A model generated the notes under the pieces. The model saw only the letters and a program-made list of their open reading frames with translations. It made no database searches and had not been told where the DNA came from. From Polyangiaceae bacterium (GTDB lineage: Bacteria > Myxococcota_A > Polyangia > Polyangiales > Polyangiaceae), in NCBI GenBank assembly GCA_013361525.1, contig JABFXY010000158.1, forward strand, positions 18,520-82,519: a stretch of DNA of 64,000 nt. Direction: 5' to 3'. Numbering within the stretch: the stretch's first letter is position 1; the number at the start of each line of letters is the position of its first letter. Positions 57,030-64,000 of this stretch are shown in pieces. The position numbers and the translations under genes were made by a program.

Positions 57030-58070
57030 ATGAAATCGATGACGGCGCTTTTCTCGTTGGCTTTGGCCGGCCTCGTGGCCGGCGCCTGCGGTGACGACAC
57101 GGAGACCGGCGGCACCGGCGCCGGCGGCGGCGGCGGTGGGGCTGGCGGCGGCGGGACTGGCGGCGCTGGAGGAGCAGCGCCGAGCGTCGAAGTCGTCACT
57201 GCATTCGACGCGGACGCATTCGAATTGCCGGAAGGCCTCGCGATCCGAGATGGGGATGCGTATCTGGGATTTGCGCTCACGGGAGCCATCGATCGGTTCG
57301 AGCTGCCGAGCGGAGCGCGGTCGGCGTTCGCCAATGCACCGCCGCCTCCACCGAATACGAGCTTCTTGACCGGCCTCACCTTCGACCCGGCGGGCAATCT
57401 CTATGGTGCCTATGTGTCGTTCACCGCGGATGCGGCGCCGGGCATTTATCGAGCGCCGGCGGCGGGCGGCGAGGCGACGCTATGGGCGACCCATCCGCAA
57501 ATGGTGTTCCCGAATGGCTTCGCGTGGGACGACGACGGGCGCCTCTATGTCACCGATTCGTCGGTAGGCGGGGTCTTTCGAATCGACGCGGACGGCGAGG
57601 TCGAGCTTTGGGCGAGTGACCCACTCCTCGAAGGAGATCTCGAGGCGTGTGGTCCCCACGGCGATCTCGCGGTCGGGGCCAATGGGCTCGTGTTCAAGGA
57701 CGGAGCGTTTTATGTCGCGAGCTCGGACAAGGCGCTCCTCGCACGGATACCGCTCGAAGCAGACGGCGGCGCGGGTGTGCTCAACGTGGTCGGGGAAGCG
57801 AATTGCGACGAGCTCGCGGGGATCGACGGCATGACGCTCGACGACGACGGCACGATCATCGCGGCGATCAACCGCTCCAATCGAATCGTGCGTATCGGCG
57901 AAGACGGTGCGGTGGAGGTGCTCGCGGAAGGTGCGCCGCTCGAGTTTCCTGCGAGCGTCGAGCTCGCCGGCGAAGGGGACGAGCGAGCGCTCTACGTCAC
58001 GAGCTTCGCGCTCGGCGCGCTGCTCGCCGGGGAAGAGCCCCACCCCGCCCTCGTACGCATCGTGTTTTGA
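57030..58070 (+). CDS. SMP-30/gluconolactonase-like lipoprotein
   Basis: A 346-residue lipoprotein. The signal ends AGAC (Cys20), followed by a Gly/Thr-rich linker. The mature domain is a six-bladed propeller of the SMP-30/NHL type: ELPEGLAIRDGDAYLGF, FLTGLTFDPAGNLYGAY, FPNGFAWDDDGRLYVTDSS, GDLAVGANGLVFKDGAFYVASS, AGIDGMTLDDDGTIIAAINRSNRIVRI and FPASVELAGEGDERALYVTSF. The propeller strands N-G-F-A-W-D-D-D-G-x-L-Y match SMP-30-like lactonases. The metal-binding set of true gluconolactonases is not confirmed. It is divergent from the LysR gene, which probably controls it. The start lies after GGAGGA. Confidence 0.78.
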   Translation: MKSMTALFSLALAGLVAGACGDDTETGGTGAGGGGGGAGGGGTGGAGGAAPSVEVVTAFDADAFELPEGLAIRDGDAYLGFALTGAIDRFELPSGARSAFANAPPPPPNTSFLTGLTFDPAGNLYGAYVSFTADAAPGIYRAPAAGGEATLWATHPQMVFPNGFAWDDDGRLYVTDSSVGGVFRIDADGEVELWASDPLLEGDLEACGPHGDLAVGANGLVFKDGAFYVASSDKALLARIPLEADGGAGVLNVVGEANCDELAGIDGMTLDDDGTIIAAINRSNRIVRIGEDGAVEVLAEGAPLEFPASVELAGEGDERALYVTSFALGALLAGEEPHPALVRIVF

Positions 58071-58124
58071 GTGGACGCCGCGGCGGTCAGCTCGCTCGAC
58101 GCTCGCCGTGTTAAGGCCGGCGCT

Positions 58125-58688
58125 ATGTTGAAGGTGCCCTCGGCGCTGTGCGCGACCCTGTTGTGTATCGTTGCTTGTTCGCCCGAGGCGCAGGTCCCCC
58201 AAGAGGACGTGACGATTGCGCCGACGGCGAACGCGACGGCGGCGCCGGCCGAGACGACGAGCGCGCAGGCATCGAGCGACGCGGCAGCGTCGGCTGCTCC
58301 AATACCTTCCGACGCGACGGCGCGGGCGACGATCGGGACGCCCGATGCGACGGGTACGTCCGGAGGCTCCGTCGCCAACGCGGGCTCCGTGGTGGCGGGG
58401 ATGGCGAAAGACTTCCGACGCTGTTACCAGCTCGCGCTCAAGGACGATCCGAACGCGAAGGGCTCGGTGCGCATCAGCGCGAAGATCGGCCCGAAGGGCG
58501 AGGTCGTGAGCGCAACGCCGACGGAAGCGAAGGGGCTGCCACAGCCGGTCATCCTTTGCATCACCGATGTCGTGCGCTCGCGCACGTTCGATGCGCCCGA
58601 AGGAGGAACGCTCGTGATTCCGCTCTCGTTCGCCGGAGGGCAGCCGCCGTGCGACCCGAAATCGGACCCCCTGTGCACGCCGCCGTAG
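58125..58688 (+). CDS. Lipoprotein with AgmX/PglI-type C-terminal domain
   Basis: A 187-residue lipoprotein with lipobox IVAC (Cys18) and an Ala/Thr/Ser-rich linker. The C-terminal domain (about 90-170) reads VVAGMAKDFRRCYQLALKDDPNAKGSVRISAKIGPKGEVVSATPTEAKGLPQPVILCITDVVRSRTFDAPEGGTLVIPLSF. This matches the AgmX/PglI C-terminal (TonB-like) domain of myxobacteria, with its paired Cys (RCY ... LC) and F-x-P/x-G strands. Such domains occur in gliding and envelope proteins. It converges with the Cys-cluster gene at 58696 (7 bases between). Confidence 0.75.
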   Translation: MLKVPSALCATLLCIVACSPEAQVPQEDVTIAPTANATAAPAETTSAQASSDAAASAAPIPSDATARATIGTPDATGTSGGSVANAGSVVAGMAKDFRRCYQLALKDDPNAKGSVRISAKIGPKGEVVSATPTEAKGLPQPVILCITDVVRSRTFDAPEGGTLVIPLSFAGGQPPCDPKSDPLCTPP

Positions 58689-58695
58689 GCGCCGC

Positions 58696-59352
58696 TCAGT
58701 CTTTCGCCGAGCCGGAGAACTGATCGTCTTTGTCGGCGAAGAGGATGTTGAACGTCGTGAGCGAGCCGTAGCAGCCCGTGATGTAGGCCTGCAGCTGGAC
58801 CTTGTCCTCGTCGGAGAGGCCGTCGTGCGCGTTGAGCTTCGCCTCGAGCACGCGCAGCTTGTCGCGGATCATCACGATCTTGTGAAAGAAGCCTTCGATG
58901 GGGACGCGCTTCTCCTGCGTTCCTTCCTTGCCGGGCTTGAGGATGATCTCGCCACCTTGCCATCGCGCACCGAGCGGAGGCCTGCTGATGCCGAGCTCGT
59001 CGCTGATGACTTCGCGAAGGACGCGGCGGAACTCGTCGATGTCCATATCGATGTCGATCTCCTGAGGAAGGTTGATTCGTTCGGGGGCAGTGGAGGAACT
59101 ATCGGACGAGGTGGAGCTGCGCGGTGTGTACGCGCTGCCACCGGCGCGTCGAGGCTCACCGGCCGCGCGCGGACGTGGCGCTGCAGCGAGCGCGCCTTTC
59201 GGTCGATGGCGCGAGCAGGTGGAGCCCGCGGACAGCGGCGGCCGGTACACCTCGAGGGCGCACTCACCGACCTTGCCGAGACGATCGTCCTGGCGAACCT
59301 TGATGAACGCTGCGCACGTCTCGCAGGTGACTTCGAGCTTCTGCGGTTTCAC
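58696..59352 (-). CDS. Hypothetical protein with N-terminal Cys cluster
   Basis: A 218-residue protein. Residues 10-49 have Cys10, 13, 31 and 46 with His49, a likely zinc site (CETCAAF ... GECALEVY ... STCSRHR). A Ser/Ala/Arg-rich linker (52-90) precedes a helical domain (IDIDMDIDEFRRVLREVISDELGISRPPLGARWQGGEIILKPG) and an acidic C-terminal end (FFHKIVMIRDKLRVLEAKLN). No family is recognised. The last gene of a minus-strand series after XdhC and the MobA-like gene, but a 96-base repeat region separates it from them. Confidence 0.62.
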   Translation of the reverse strand: MKPQKLEVTCETCAAFIKVRQDDRLGKVGECALEVYRPPLSAGSTCSRHRPKGALAAAPRPRAAGEPRRAGGSAYTPRSSTSSDSSSTAPERINLPQEIDIDMDIDEFRRVLREVISDELGISRPPLGARWQGGEIILKPGKEGTQEKRVPIEGFFHKIVMIRDKLRVLEAKLNAHDGLSDEDKVQLQAYITGCYGSLTTFNILFADKDDQFSGSAKD

Positions 59353-59455
59353 TTGCTTCGTTCGTGCTGTACGGCAGGAGCGCGCGTCGCGCTAGTCCGC
59401 CCGAAGGGCGGGCCGGGTCGAGCGACGAGCCGAAACTTGGGACAGCCCCTACGCG
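59353..59455. repeat. Post-stop repeat element 1 (downstream of MobA-like gene)
   Basis: The block around 59428-59455 reads GCCGAAACTTGGGACAGCCC followed by CTACGCG, closely matching 60311-60336. It spans the stop codon of the MobA-like gene. A small hairpin CCGCC-GAAG-GGCGG lies at 59397-59410. The rest of the stretch to 59353 shows no gene. Confidence 0.6.
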
Positions 59456-60141
59456 AAGGTCGGCTCTTCGGGCTCGAAGAAGCGCGCTTCATGGCCGTAG
59501 AACTTCTGAACGTCCGGGGGAACGTCGAACCCCGTGACCGCGCGCACGTCGACGACGTCGACGTCGAGCGCGCCCCCGCCCTTCGAGGCGTCGTAATCGC
59601 CGAGCGCGGCGAGCACCTCACGCAAAGTCGGTGGATCGTTGACGAGCATGCGCGCCAGCGCGCTCCGCTTGACGAGGACGGGATGGCCGCGCCGCCCCTC
59701 GAAGACCGGACGAACCGCGTCCGGGGCGGGCGAGCGCAGGGCCCCGCGCAGCAGCTCTTGTCGGATCGCGGCGGAGGAGGGCGGCATGTCGACGGGCTCG
59801 ATCATGAGCCAGTCGATATCCTCGGGCAGCATCGCCAGCGCATGGCGAATCGAGCCGGCGGGGCCGAGCTCGTGTGGGGCGGACGATACGACGATGTCGA
59901 GCGCTCGTTGCGAAAAGCGCGCGAGCATTCGAGCGACCTCCGCTTTCGTCACGACGACGACGCGGTCGGCGCCACCTTCGAGGTGCGCGCGCGCATGCGC
60001 GATCGCGAGAGGAAGCTCACCAGTCCCGTCACCCCAACGAACCGCGAGGAGGGCTTTGGGCCCGCCCATTCGCTCGCCGAGACCGGCCGCGGTGACGACG
60101 GCGACGTAGGGGAGGCTGCGATCGACCGACGACGCGTGCAT
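59449..60141 (-). CDS. MobA/MocA-like nucleotidyltransferase
   Basis: A 230-residue protein of the NTP-transferase fold. The N-terminal motif is VVTAAGLGERMGGPKALLAV (L-A-A-G-x-S-x-R-M-G-x-x-K family type). It has DIDWLMIEPVDMPPSSAA (a D-M-P metal motif) and GRRGHPVLVKRSAL, which matches the MobA/MocA group (G-x-x-G-x-P-v-l). MocA-type enzymes convert the molybdenum cofactor to the cytosine-dinucleotide form. The upstream XdhC gene and the molybdenum hydroxylase at 48.4-52.2 kb support that role. The start is ATG at 60141. Its stop lies in a repeat shared with the XdhC gene end. Confidence 0.85.
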   Translation of the reverse strand: MHASSVDRSLPYVAVVTAAGLGERMGGPKALLAVRWGDGTGELPLAIAHARAHLEGGADRVVVVTKAEVARMLARFSQRALDIVVSSAPHELGPAGSIRHALAMLPEDIDWLMIEPVDMPPSSAAIRQELLRGALRSPAPDAVRPVFEGRRGHPVLVKRSALARMLVNDPPTLREVLAALGDYDASKGGGALDVDVVDVRAVTGFDVPPDVQKFYGHEARFFEPEEPTFA

Positions 60142-60214
60142 TGACCGGACAGTACCTCGCCATGCTCGGAGGGGAAGAACTTTACGCGGCAGCTCGACGA
60201 TGACGTTGGCTGTC

Positions 60215-60336
60215 GTCGTCCGCCCGAAAGGCGCCCAAGTGACAACGAAGGGGCTGTCCAGACCTCGGCGTTCGGCCCGGCCTTCACTTGCGCGCGTCAG
60301 CGCGGGCCGGGCCGAACTTGGGACAGGCCCTACGCG
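60215..60336. repeat. Post-stop repeat element 2 with long inverted repeat (downstream of XdhC gene)
   Basis: The + strand arm GGGGCTGTCC...TTCGGCCCGGC (60250-60281) pairs with GCCGGGCCGAACTTGGGACAGGCCC-type sequence (60306-60330) as an imperfect inverted repeat around a 24-base loop. The right arm contains the XdhC stop codon and matches the element at 59428-59455. It may form a hairpin in the transcript and act as a terminator or processing site. Confidence 0.62.
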
Positions 60337-61262
60337 TCGATGGGGCGAGAATGCGCCGGCTCCGGCGGCTCTGCGTCGGCGCGCTCGATTGAATCGCCGC
60401 CGGAGCCACGAACCAGCTGCTCGCGCCGCGCGCGGAACTCGATGAGATCGCCTGCGATCGCGACGGCGATCTCGAGCGGCCGGCGCGCGCCGATCGCAGT
60501 GCCCACGGGCATTTTGACACGCTCGACGTCGGCCTCCGCGACGCCCTTGGCGCGCAGGCGCTGGCGCGTGCGCTCGGCCTTGGCTCGGCTGCCGACGCCG
60601 CCGACGAACGCGAAGCCTCGCGTGAGTGCCCACTCGACGACGCGCTGATCGAGCGCGTGATCATGGGTCATCACGACGAGCGCGGACGAGCTCGTCGGCG
60701 AGGCGAGCGCCTCGAGGACCTCGGGATCGTCGTGCTCGGCACCGATGAAGCGCACGCCGCGGGCGACGAGCTCCGAGATGCGCGCCGGATCGGCCGCGCT
60801 GTCACGCGCATCGACCAGCACGACGCTGAAACCGAGCTCGGCCACGAGACGTGCGGTGGCGAGCCCGACATGACCTGCGCCGACGAGGAGCACGCCACAA
60901 CCGGGCCGCATGACCTCGATCAGGATGTCGGCCGAGCCCCCGCAACACATGCCCAGCGATGGCCCGAGGCGGAAGGTGTGGACCTTCGGTTGCGACGTGG
61001 GATCGGCGAGGGCGTCGAGCATGAAGCGGACGACTGCCTGTTCGATGGCGCCGCCGCCGACGGTGCCGACCGCGCGAAGCGCCTCGTTCGTTCGTGCGTT
61101 CCAAACGAGCGCGAGCTTCTGGCCCGGGGTCGCAGGAGCGGAGCCACGACGTTCGACGACGGTGGCAACGGCGGCGGCGTGCCCCGCCTCGAGGGCGGCG
61201 AGCGCTTCGCGCAGAGCCTCGGCGGGGCCTGCGGTGCGCGGCAAAATCGAGCCCGGATCCAT
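60330..61262 (-). CDS. xdhC: XdhC-family molybdenum-cofactor insertion protein
   Basis: A 310-residue XdhC/CoxI-type protein. The N-terminal CoxI domain has ERRGSAPATPGQKL and GTVGGGAIEQ (residues 37-74), and a MCCGGSADI motif. The C-terminal Rossmann part has LLVGAGHVGLATARLVAELGFSVVLVDARD, then FVGGVGSRAKAERTRQRL and GTAIGARRPLEIAVAI. XdhC-type proteins bind and sulfurate the molybdenum cofactor and insert it into xanthine dehydrogenase-type enzymes. The likely client, the three-subunit hydroxylase, is about 8 kb away in this window. The start ATG was chosen because the upstream frame covers the divergent methyltransferase gene. Confidence 0.9.
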   Translation of the reverse strand: MDPGSILPRTAGPAEALREALAALEAGHAAAVATVVERRGSAPATPGQKLALVWNARTNEALRAVGTVGGGAIEQAVVRFMLDALADPTSQPKVHTFRLGPSLGMCCGGSADILIEVMRPGCGVLLVGAGHVGLATARLVAELGFSVVLVDARDSAADPARISELVARGVRFIGAEHDDPEVLEALASPTSSSALVVMTHDHALDQRVVEWALTRGFAFVGGVGSRAKAERTRQRLRAKGVAEADVERVKMPVGTAIGARRPLEIAVAIAGDLIEFRARREQLVRGSGGDSIERADAEPPEPAHSRPIDA

Positions 61263-61358
61263 CAGCTTGTTCGCGAGCCTACCACGCGCTCGGGGGCGCG
61301 CCGCGGACCCCTGAAGGTCACCTTCCTCCTCCAAGCAGAACGCGGTAGGCCGTGCGCC

Positions 61359-63032
61359 ATGACGGACGAGCTCGACGAGCGACTGCGCGATCCCGGCTTC
61401 ACACCGGGGCTGAAGCTCGTTTCGGCATTGCTCGATCGCGTCGCGCGGGGAGACGACGACATCGCCGGGCGTGCAACCGTCGCGCTCGGGCGCGTGCAGA
61501 GCCCGGTCGGCGCGGTCGCGCGCCGGGCCATGGAGGGGATGGACGCGGGCGAGCGCCGCAAGGCACTGATCGCGCTCGCGAGCCGACCTCGAACGGACGA
61601 CCCGAAGCTCGTCGAGCTGGCGACGGAGGCGCTCGGCGACGCCGATGCACGCGTGCGGGCCGCGGCGTCGCGCGTGCTCGGCAAGCTCGGTGGTGAAGAC
61701 GCCGAGCGCGCGCTCGCCGATGCACTCGGGCGAGCGACGACCGATCCGGAGAAGGCCGCCTTCGCCCGCGCGCTCGCGAAGACCGGAGGTGGTGAGCGGG
61801 CGCGCGCAGCGCTGGCTGCGCTCGACGTGAACGACCCGTCGCTCGCGCGCGCTCGGCTGATCGCCGAGCGAATGGGGCTTCGAGGCGCTCGGCCGGCAGG
61901 CGCGAACGTCGGCGCGGCGCTCGAGGTGGAGCGCCGAATCGTGCTCGCGTGTCGCCGAGGCCTCGAGCCGTTCGTCGCCGAAGAGGTCGAGTCGCTCGCA
62001 CCGAGAGCGCGCGGACGCATCACGAGCTCGGAGGGGCGCGTCGAGCTTCCGTGGAGCGGCGCGCTCGCGCAGCTCGCCGCCGTACGAACGGCCCTCCGCG
62101 TCGGCGTGACGTTCGCAGCGCCGCGCGCCGCGCGCGAAGAAACGGCGGCGATCGCCGATCTTCTCGTTTCGCCCGATGTCCGTGACGTGCTCCGCCGAAT
62201 GACGGAGGCGCCGATCCGGTTTCGTTTGGCGTGGGCCGACGGGGGCAAGCGACGTGGCGCGACATGGAGCGTCGCCGAAGCGGTGCGCGCAAGCGCCGCG
62301 GAGCTGGTCAACGACCCGACGGAAAGCGATTGGGAGGTCGTCGTACACATCGACGAAGCGAGGGTCGCGATCGATCTGTTCCCACGGTTCGAAGACTCGC
62401 GCTTCACCTATCGCGGCGGTGACGTTCCTGCGGCGTCTCACCCGACGATCGCGGCGGCGCTCGCGCGCGTAGCCGGTGTGCGCGACGACGACGTCGTGTG
62501 GGATCCGTTCGTCGGCAGCGGGCTCGAGCTCTGCGAGCGCGCTCGTCTCGGTGGGTTTCGCTCGCTGGTCGGAACGGACGTCGACGAGGCGGCCCTTCGT
62601 CGCGCGGACGCCAACTTGCGCGCGGCCGGCGTCGCGCGCGTGGATCTACGACGCGAAGACGCGCGGTTGGCCCGCGTCCCGGGCCTCACGGCGGTGATCA
62701 CCAATCCGCCGATGGGCCGGCGCGTGCTCGCACAGACGGATCTTCCCGCGCTCATGGGAGAAGTGATCGCGCACGCGGCGCGGATGCTCGAGCCGGGCGG
62801 CCGCATCGTGCTTCTGTCGCCGCACCCGCGGACGACGGAGCGCGAGGCCGAGCGCGCCGGGCTCGAGACGACATTGGATCGTCGCGTCGACATGGGCGGC
62901 TTCGACGCCGTCCTTCAGCGCTTCGACAAGCGTGGTGCGAGCGGGCCGCTCAGAAGCCGAGCTGAGCGCGGAAGCGAAGAACCGAGAACGTCACCGCGGC
63001 CGCGAGGATCAACACGAGGAAACAGACGATGA
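61359..63032 (+). CDS. HEAT-repeat, THUMP-like and RNA/DNA methyltransferase fusion
   Basis: A 557-residue protein. Residues 1-175 form short HEAT-like helical repeats (LVELATEALGDADARVRAAASRVLGKLGGEDAERALADALG). Residues 188-345 resemble a THUMP-type region opening VERRIVLACRRGLEPFVAEEVESL, as in RlmL/Trm14-like enzymes. Residues 345-525 form a Rossmann methyltransferase: VVWDPFVGSGLELCERA (motif I), GTDVDEAALRRADANL, and ITNPPMGRR (motif IV NPPM). The family methylates guanines of tRNA or rRNA on N2, and NPP(Y/F/M) is the catalytic loop. The HEAT fusion is unusual. The ATG follows an open divergent region from xdhC (96 bases). The last 83 bases overlap the gene at the right edge. Confidence 0.8.
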   Translation: MTDELDERLRDPGFTPGLKLVSALLDRVARGDDDIAGRATVALGRVQSPVGAVARRAMEGMDAGERRKALIALASRPRTDDPKLVELATEALGDADARVRAAASRVLGKLGGEDAERALADALGRATTDPEKAAFARALAKTGGGERARAALAALDVNDPSLARARLIAERMGLRGARPAGANVGAALEVERRIVLACRRGLEPFVAEEVESLAPRARGRITSSEGRVELPWSGALAQLAAVRTALRVGVTFAAPRAAREETAAIADLLVSPDVRDVLRRMTEAPIRFRLAWADGGKRRGATWSVAEAVRASAAELVNDPTESDWEVVVHIDEARVAIDLFPRFEDSRFTYRGGDVPAASHPTIAAALARVAGVRDDDVVWDPFVGSGLELCERARLGGFRSLVGTDVDEAALRRADANLRAAGVARVDLRREDARLARVPGLTAVITNPPMGRRVLAQTDLPALMGEVIAHAARMLEPGGRIVLLSPHPRTTEREAERAGLETTLDRRVDMGGFDAVLQRFDKRGASGPLRSRAERGSEEPRTSPRPRGSTRGNRR

Positions 63033-63999
63033 CGAGGCTCGCTCGCGAGCGCTTCTTTGGCGCGGGCATCGCGCCGGGAGCCGCGCCGAGCGGATAACCC
63101 GGCATCGCGATCGCGCCCTGCGGTGCGCCCTCGAGCCCACCACCGGGCGGGAAGCCCATGTCCGGTCGAAGGTGCGCGCCGCTCTCGAGACCAGCTTGCG
63201 GAGACGGGAATCCTGGAAGGGCGCCGCCCATCGCGCCTTGTTGCGGGCCGCCCATGCCGCCGAACGAGCCTTGCGGCGCTTGCGCGCTCGCCCCGAACGC
63301 GTAGCTGCCCGACACCTCGTGGCCGCCCTGATTCGTCCAGGGCGCCGCATTGAAAGCGGGGCTTTGCGCAGCCTGTCCCAGCGGCTGGAACGGACCTGCG
63401 GGCGCACCGAGCGCCATTCCGCCTGGCCCAACGCCGCCGGCACCAATGCTGCCAGCACTGACGCCCGCGGCACCCATGCCGCCGGGAGCACTGCCCGTCG
63501 TCTCGTGCCCCATCGGCGCCGGAAACCCGCCGGCGTTCGACGGACCCATGTTCTCGAGTGTCTCTTGGATGAGCGCCGAAACGCCCCCTTGAGCCGCTGG
63601 CCCAGGGCCGGGTCGCTCGGTGGAGCTCGCGCCCTGGAACGGTTGCATCGGCGGCGGCGCGGGCTTCCACGCGGCTTGCGGAGCGCCCTGCGCAGGACCG
63701 GGTTGCATGCCGCCCGGCGCGCGGAAGATCTCGCTCACACCGGGTGACTCGCGCATCACCGTGCGCCCGCCGTCATCGTCGTCGTCGCCGTGCATCGACG
63801 GGATGTCGACCTCGGCGAGCGGAATCGCCTGCGGACCGGCCATCTGCGGCGCTGCGGCGTGCGGCGCTGCGGCGTGCGGCGCTGCGGCGTGCGGCGCTAC
63901 GGGCTGCGGTGCCATGGCGTGTGGCGAGCGCGACGGCGGCGGCGCGTCGGTGATGCTCGACGGCGGCGGCATGAAGCCCGGTCGCGGCGCCGGAGGCAC
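62950..63999 (-). CDS. Pro/Gly-rich membrane protein (partial at right edge)
   Basis: The last 349 residues of a protein that begins outside the window; the apparent GTG at the edge is probably internal. It is Pro/Gly/Ala/Met-rich and disordered (FPSPQAGLESG, GPQQGAMGGALPGF), with a PHAAA tandem repeat. A membrane helix near the C terminus (RASLVIVCFLVLILAAAVTFSVL) is followed by a short basic end. The missing N terminus might be a signalling domain such as FHA, as in related proteins of this group, but this is a guess. The gene overlaps the convergent methyltransferase by 83 bases. Confidence 0.6.
   Translation of the reverse strand: MPPAPRPGFMPPPSSITDAPPPSRSPHAMAPQPVAPHAAAPHAAAPHAAAPQMAGPQAIPLAEVDIPSMHGDDDDDGGRTVMRESPGVSEIFRAPGGMQPGPAQGAPQAAWKPAPPPMQPFQGASSTERPGPGPAAQGGVSALIQETLENMGPSNAGGFPAPMGHETTGSAPGGMGAAGVSAGSIGAGGVGPGGMALGAPAGPFQPLGQAAQSPAFNAAPWTNQGGHEVSGSYAFGASAQAPQGSFGGMGGPQQGAMGGALPGFPSPQAGLESGAHLRPDMGFPPGGGLEGAPQGAIAMPGYPLGAAPGAMPAPKKRSRASLVIVCFLVLILAAAVTFSVLRFRAQLGF
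63847..63900. repeat. 15-bp tandem repeat encoding PHAAA
   Basis: About three and a half copies of the unit GCTGCGGCGTGCGGC occur in direct tandem within the Pro/Gly-rich membrane protein gene. They encode (P)HAAA units on the minus strand. Confidence 0.75.
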
Positions 64000-64000
64000 C

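Noticed and set aside
1..64000. tRNA, rRNA, CRISPR arrays, insertion sequences and riboswitches
   Set aside because: No cloverleaf consensus (GTTCRA arm), direct-repeat/spacer array, transposase motif or known riboswitch core was recognised by eye. A dedicated scan was not possible.

Overview
The window looks like chromosomal DNA of a myxobacterium-type organism (Myxococcota, most like the Polyangiales). GC is high and genes are dense. There are three Hanks-type Ser/Thr kinases with trans-envelope sensor parts, many lipoproteins with Gly/Ser/Thr-rich linkers after the lipobox, a myxobacterial disulfide-repeat (DUF4215-type) protein, a DUF6184-like lipoprotein, an AgmX/PglI-type C-terminal domain and an Rhs polymorphic-toxin gene. 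No rRNA, tRNA, CRISPR array, integrase or transposase was recognised. The assignment rests on gene content only.

Layout, left to right. 1-7.7 kb: the end of an unknown gene, a complete Rhs toxin gene (minus strand), exonuclease III, an ABM-GFA fusion, a DUF1444-like protein and a TetR regulator. 7.8-13.6 kb: a four-gene operon made of a tandemly duplicated pair (secreted S41-protease-like protein + lipoprotein), with every junction a 4-bp or smaller overlap; this is the best candidate for an undescribed system. 13.6-20.6 kb: a hypothetical protein, a GNAT acetyltransferase, lipoproteins, membrane proteins, a ferredoxin, an alpha/beta hydrolase and a DUF6184-like lipoprotein. 20.7-26.9 kb: a fatty-acid operon of thiolase, two-domain FabG, MaoC hydratase and FadE5-like acyl-CoA dehydrogenase, preceded by its TetR regulator and a perfect 10-bp inverted repeat; its content matches the mycobacterial htdX-fabG4-fadA2-fadE5 locus.

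26.9-30.2 kb: a disulfide-repeat lipoprotein, an L,D-transpeptidase-like lipoprotein with an unusual active-site motif and a PHA-system-like small protein. 30.2-36 kb: an overlapping three-gene operon of zinc-ribbon membrane protein, Ser/Thr kinase with extracellular PPC-like domains, and secreted beta-propeller; the first gene carries two in-frame 96-bp DNA repeats. 36-48.4 kb: a tail-anchored protein, small lipoproteins, an intradiol-dioxygenase-like protein, a second PPC-type kinase, hypothetical proteins, a TerB-like protein, an MmcQ/YjbR protein with a histone-H1-like lysine tail, and a third kinase. 48.4-52.2 kb: a three-subunit molybdenum hydroxylase (xanthine dehydrogenase family). Its likely maturation genes, XdhC and a MobA/MocA-like cytidylyltransferase, lie separately at 59.4-61.3 kb, each ending inside a related DNA repeat. 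52-64 kb: DUF502, a secretin-type STN lipoprotein, an SDR, a monoglyceride-lipase-like hydrolase, LysR with a divergent SMP-30-like lipoprotein, an AgmX-type lipoprotein, a HEAT-THUMP-methyltransferase fusion, and a Pro/Gly-rich membrane protein cut by the right edge.

Functional calls come from motifs and remembered family patterns read by eye. No database search was run, and start codons were chosen from overlaps, Shine-Dalgarno-like sequences and signal peptides.
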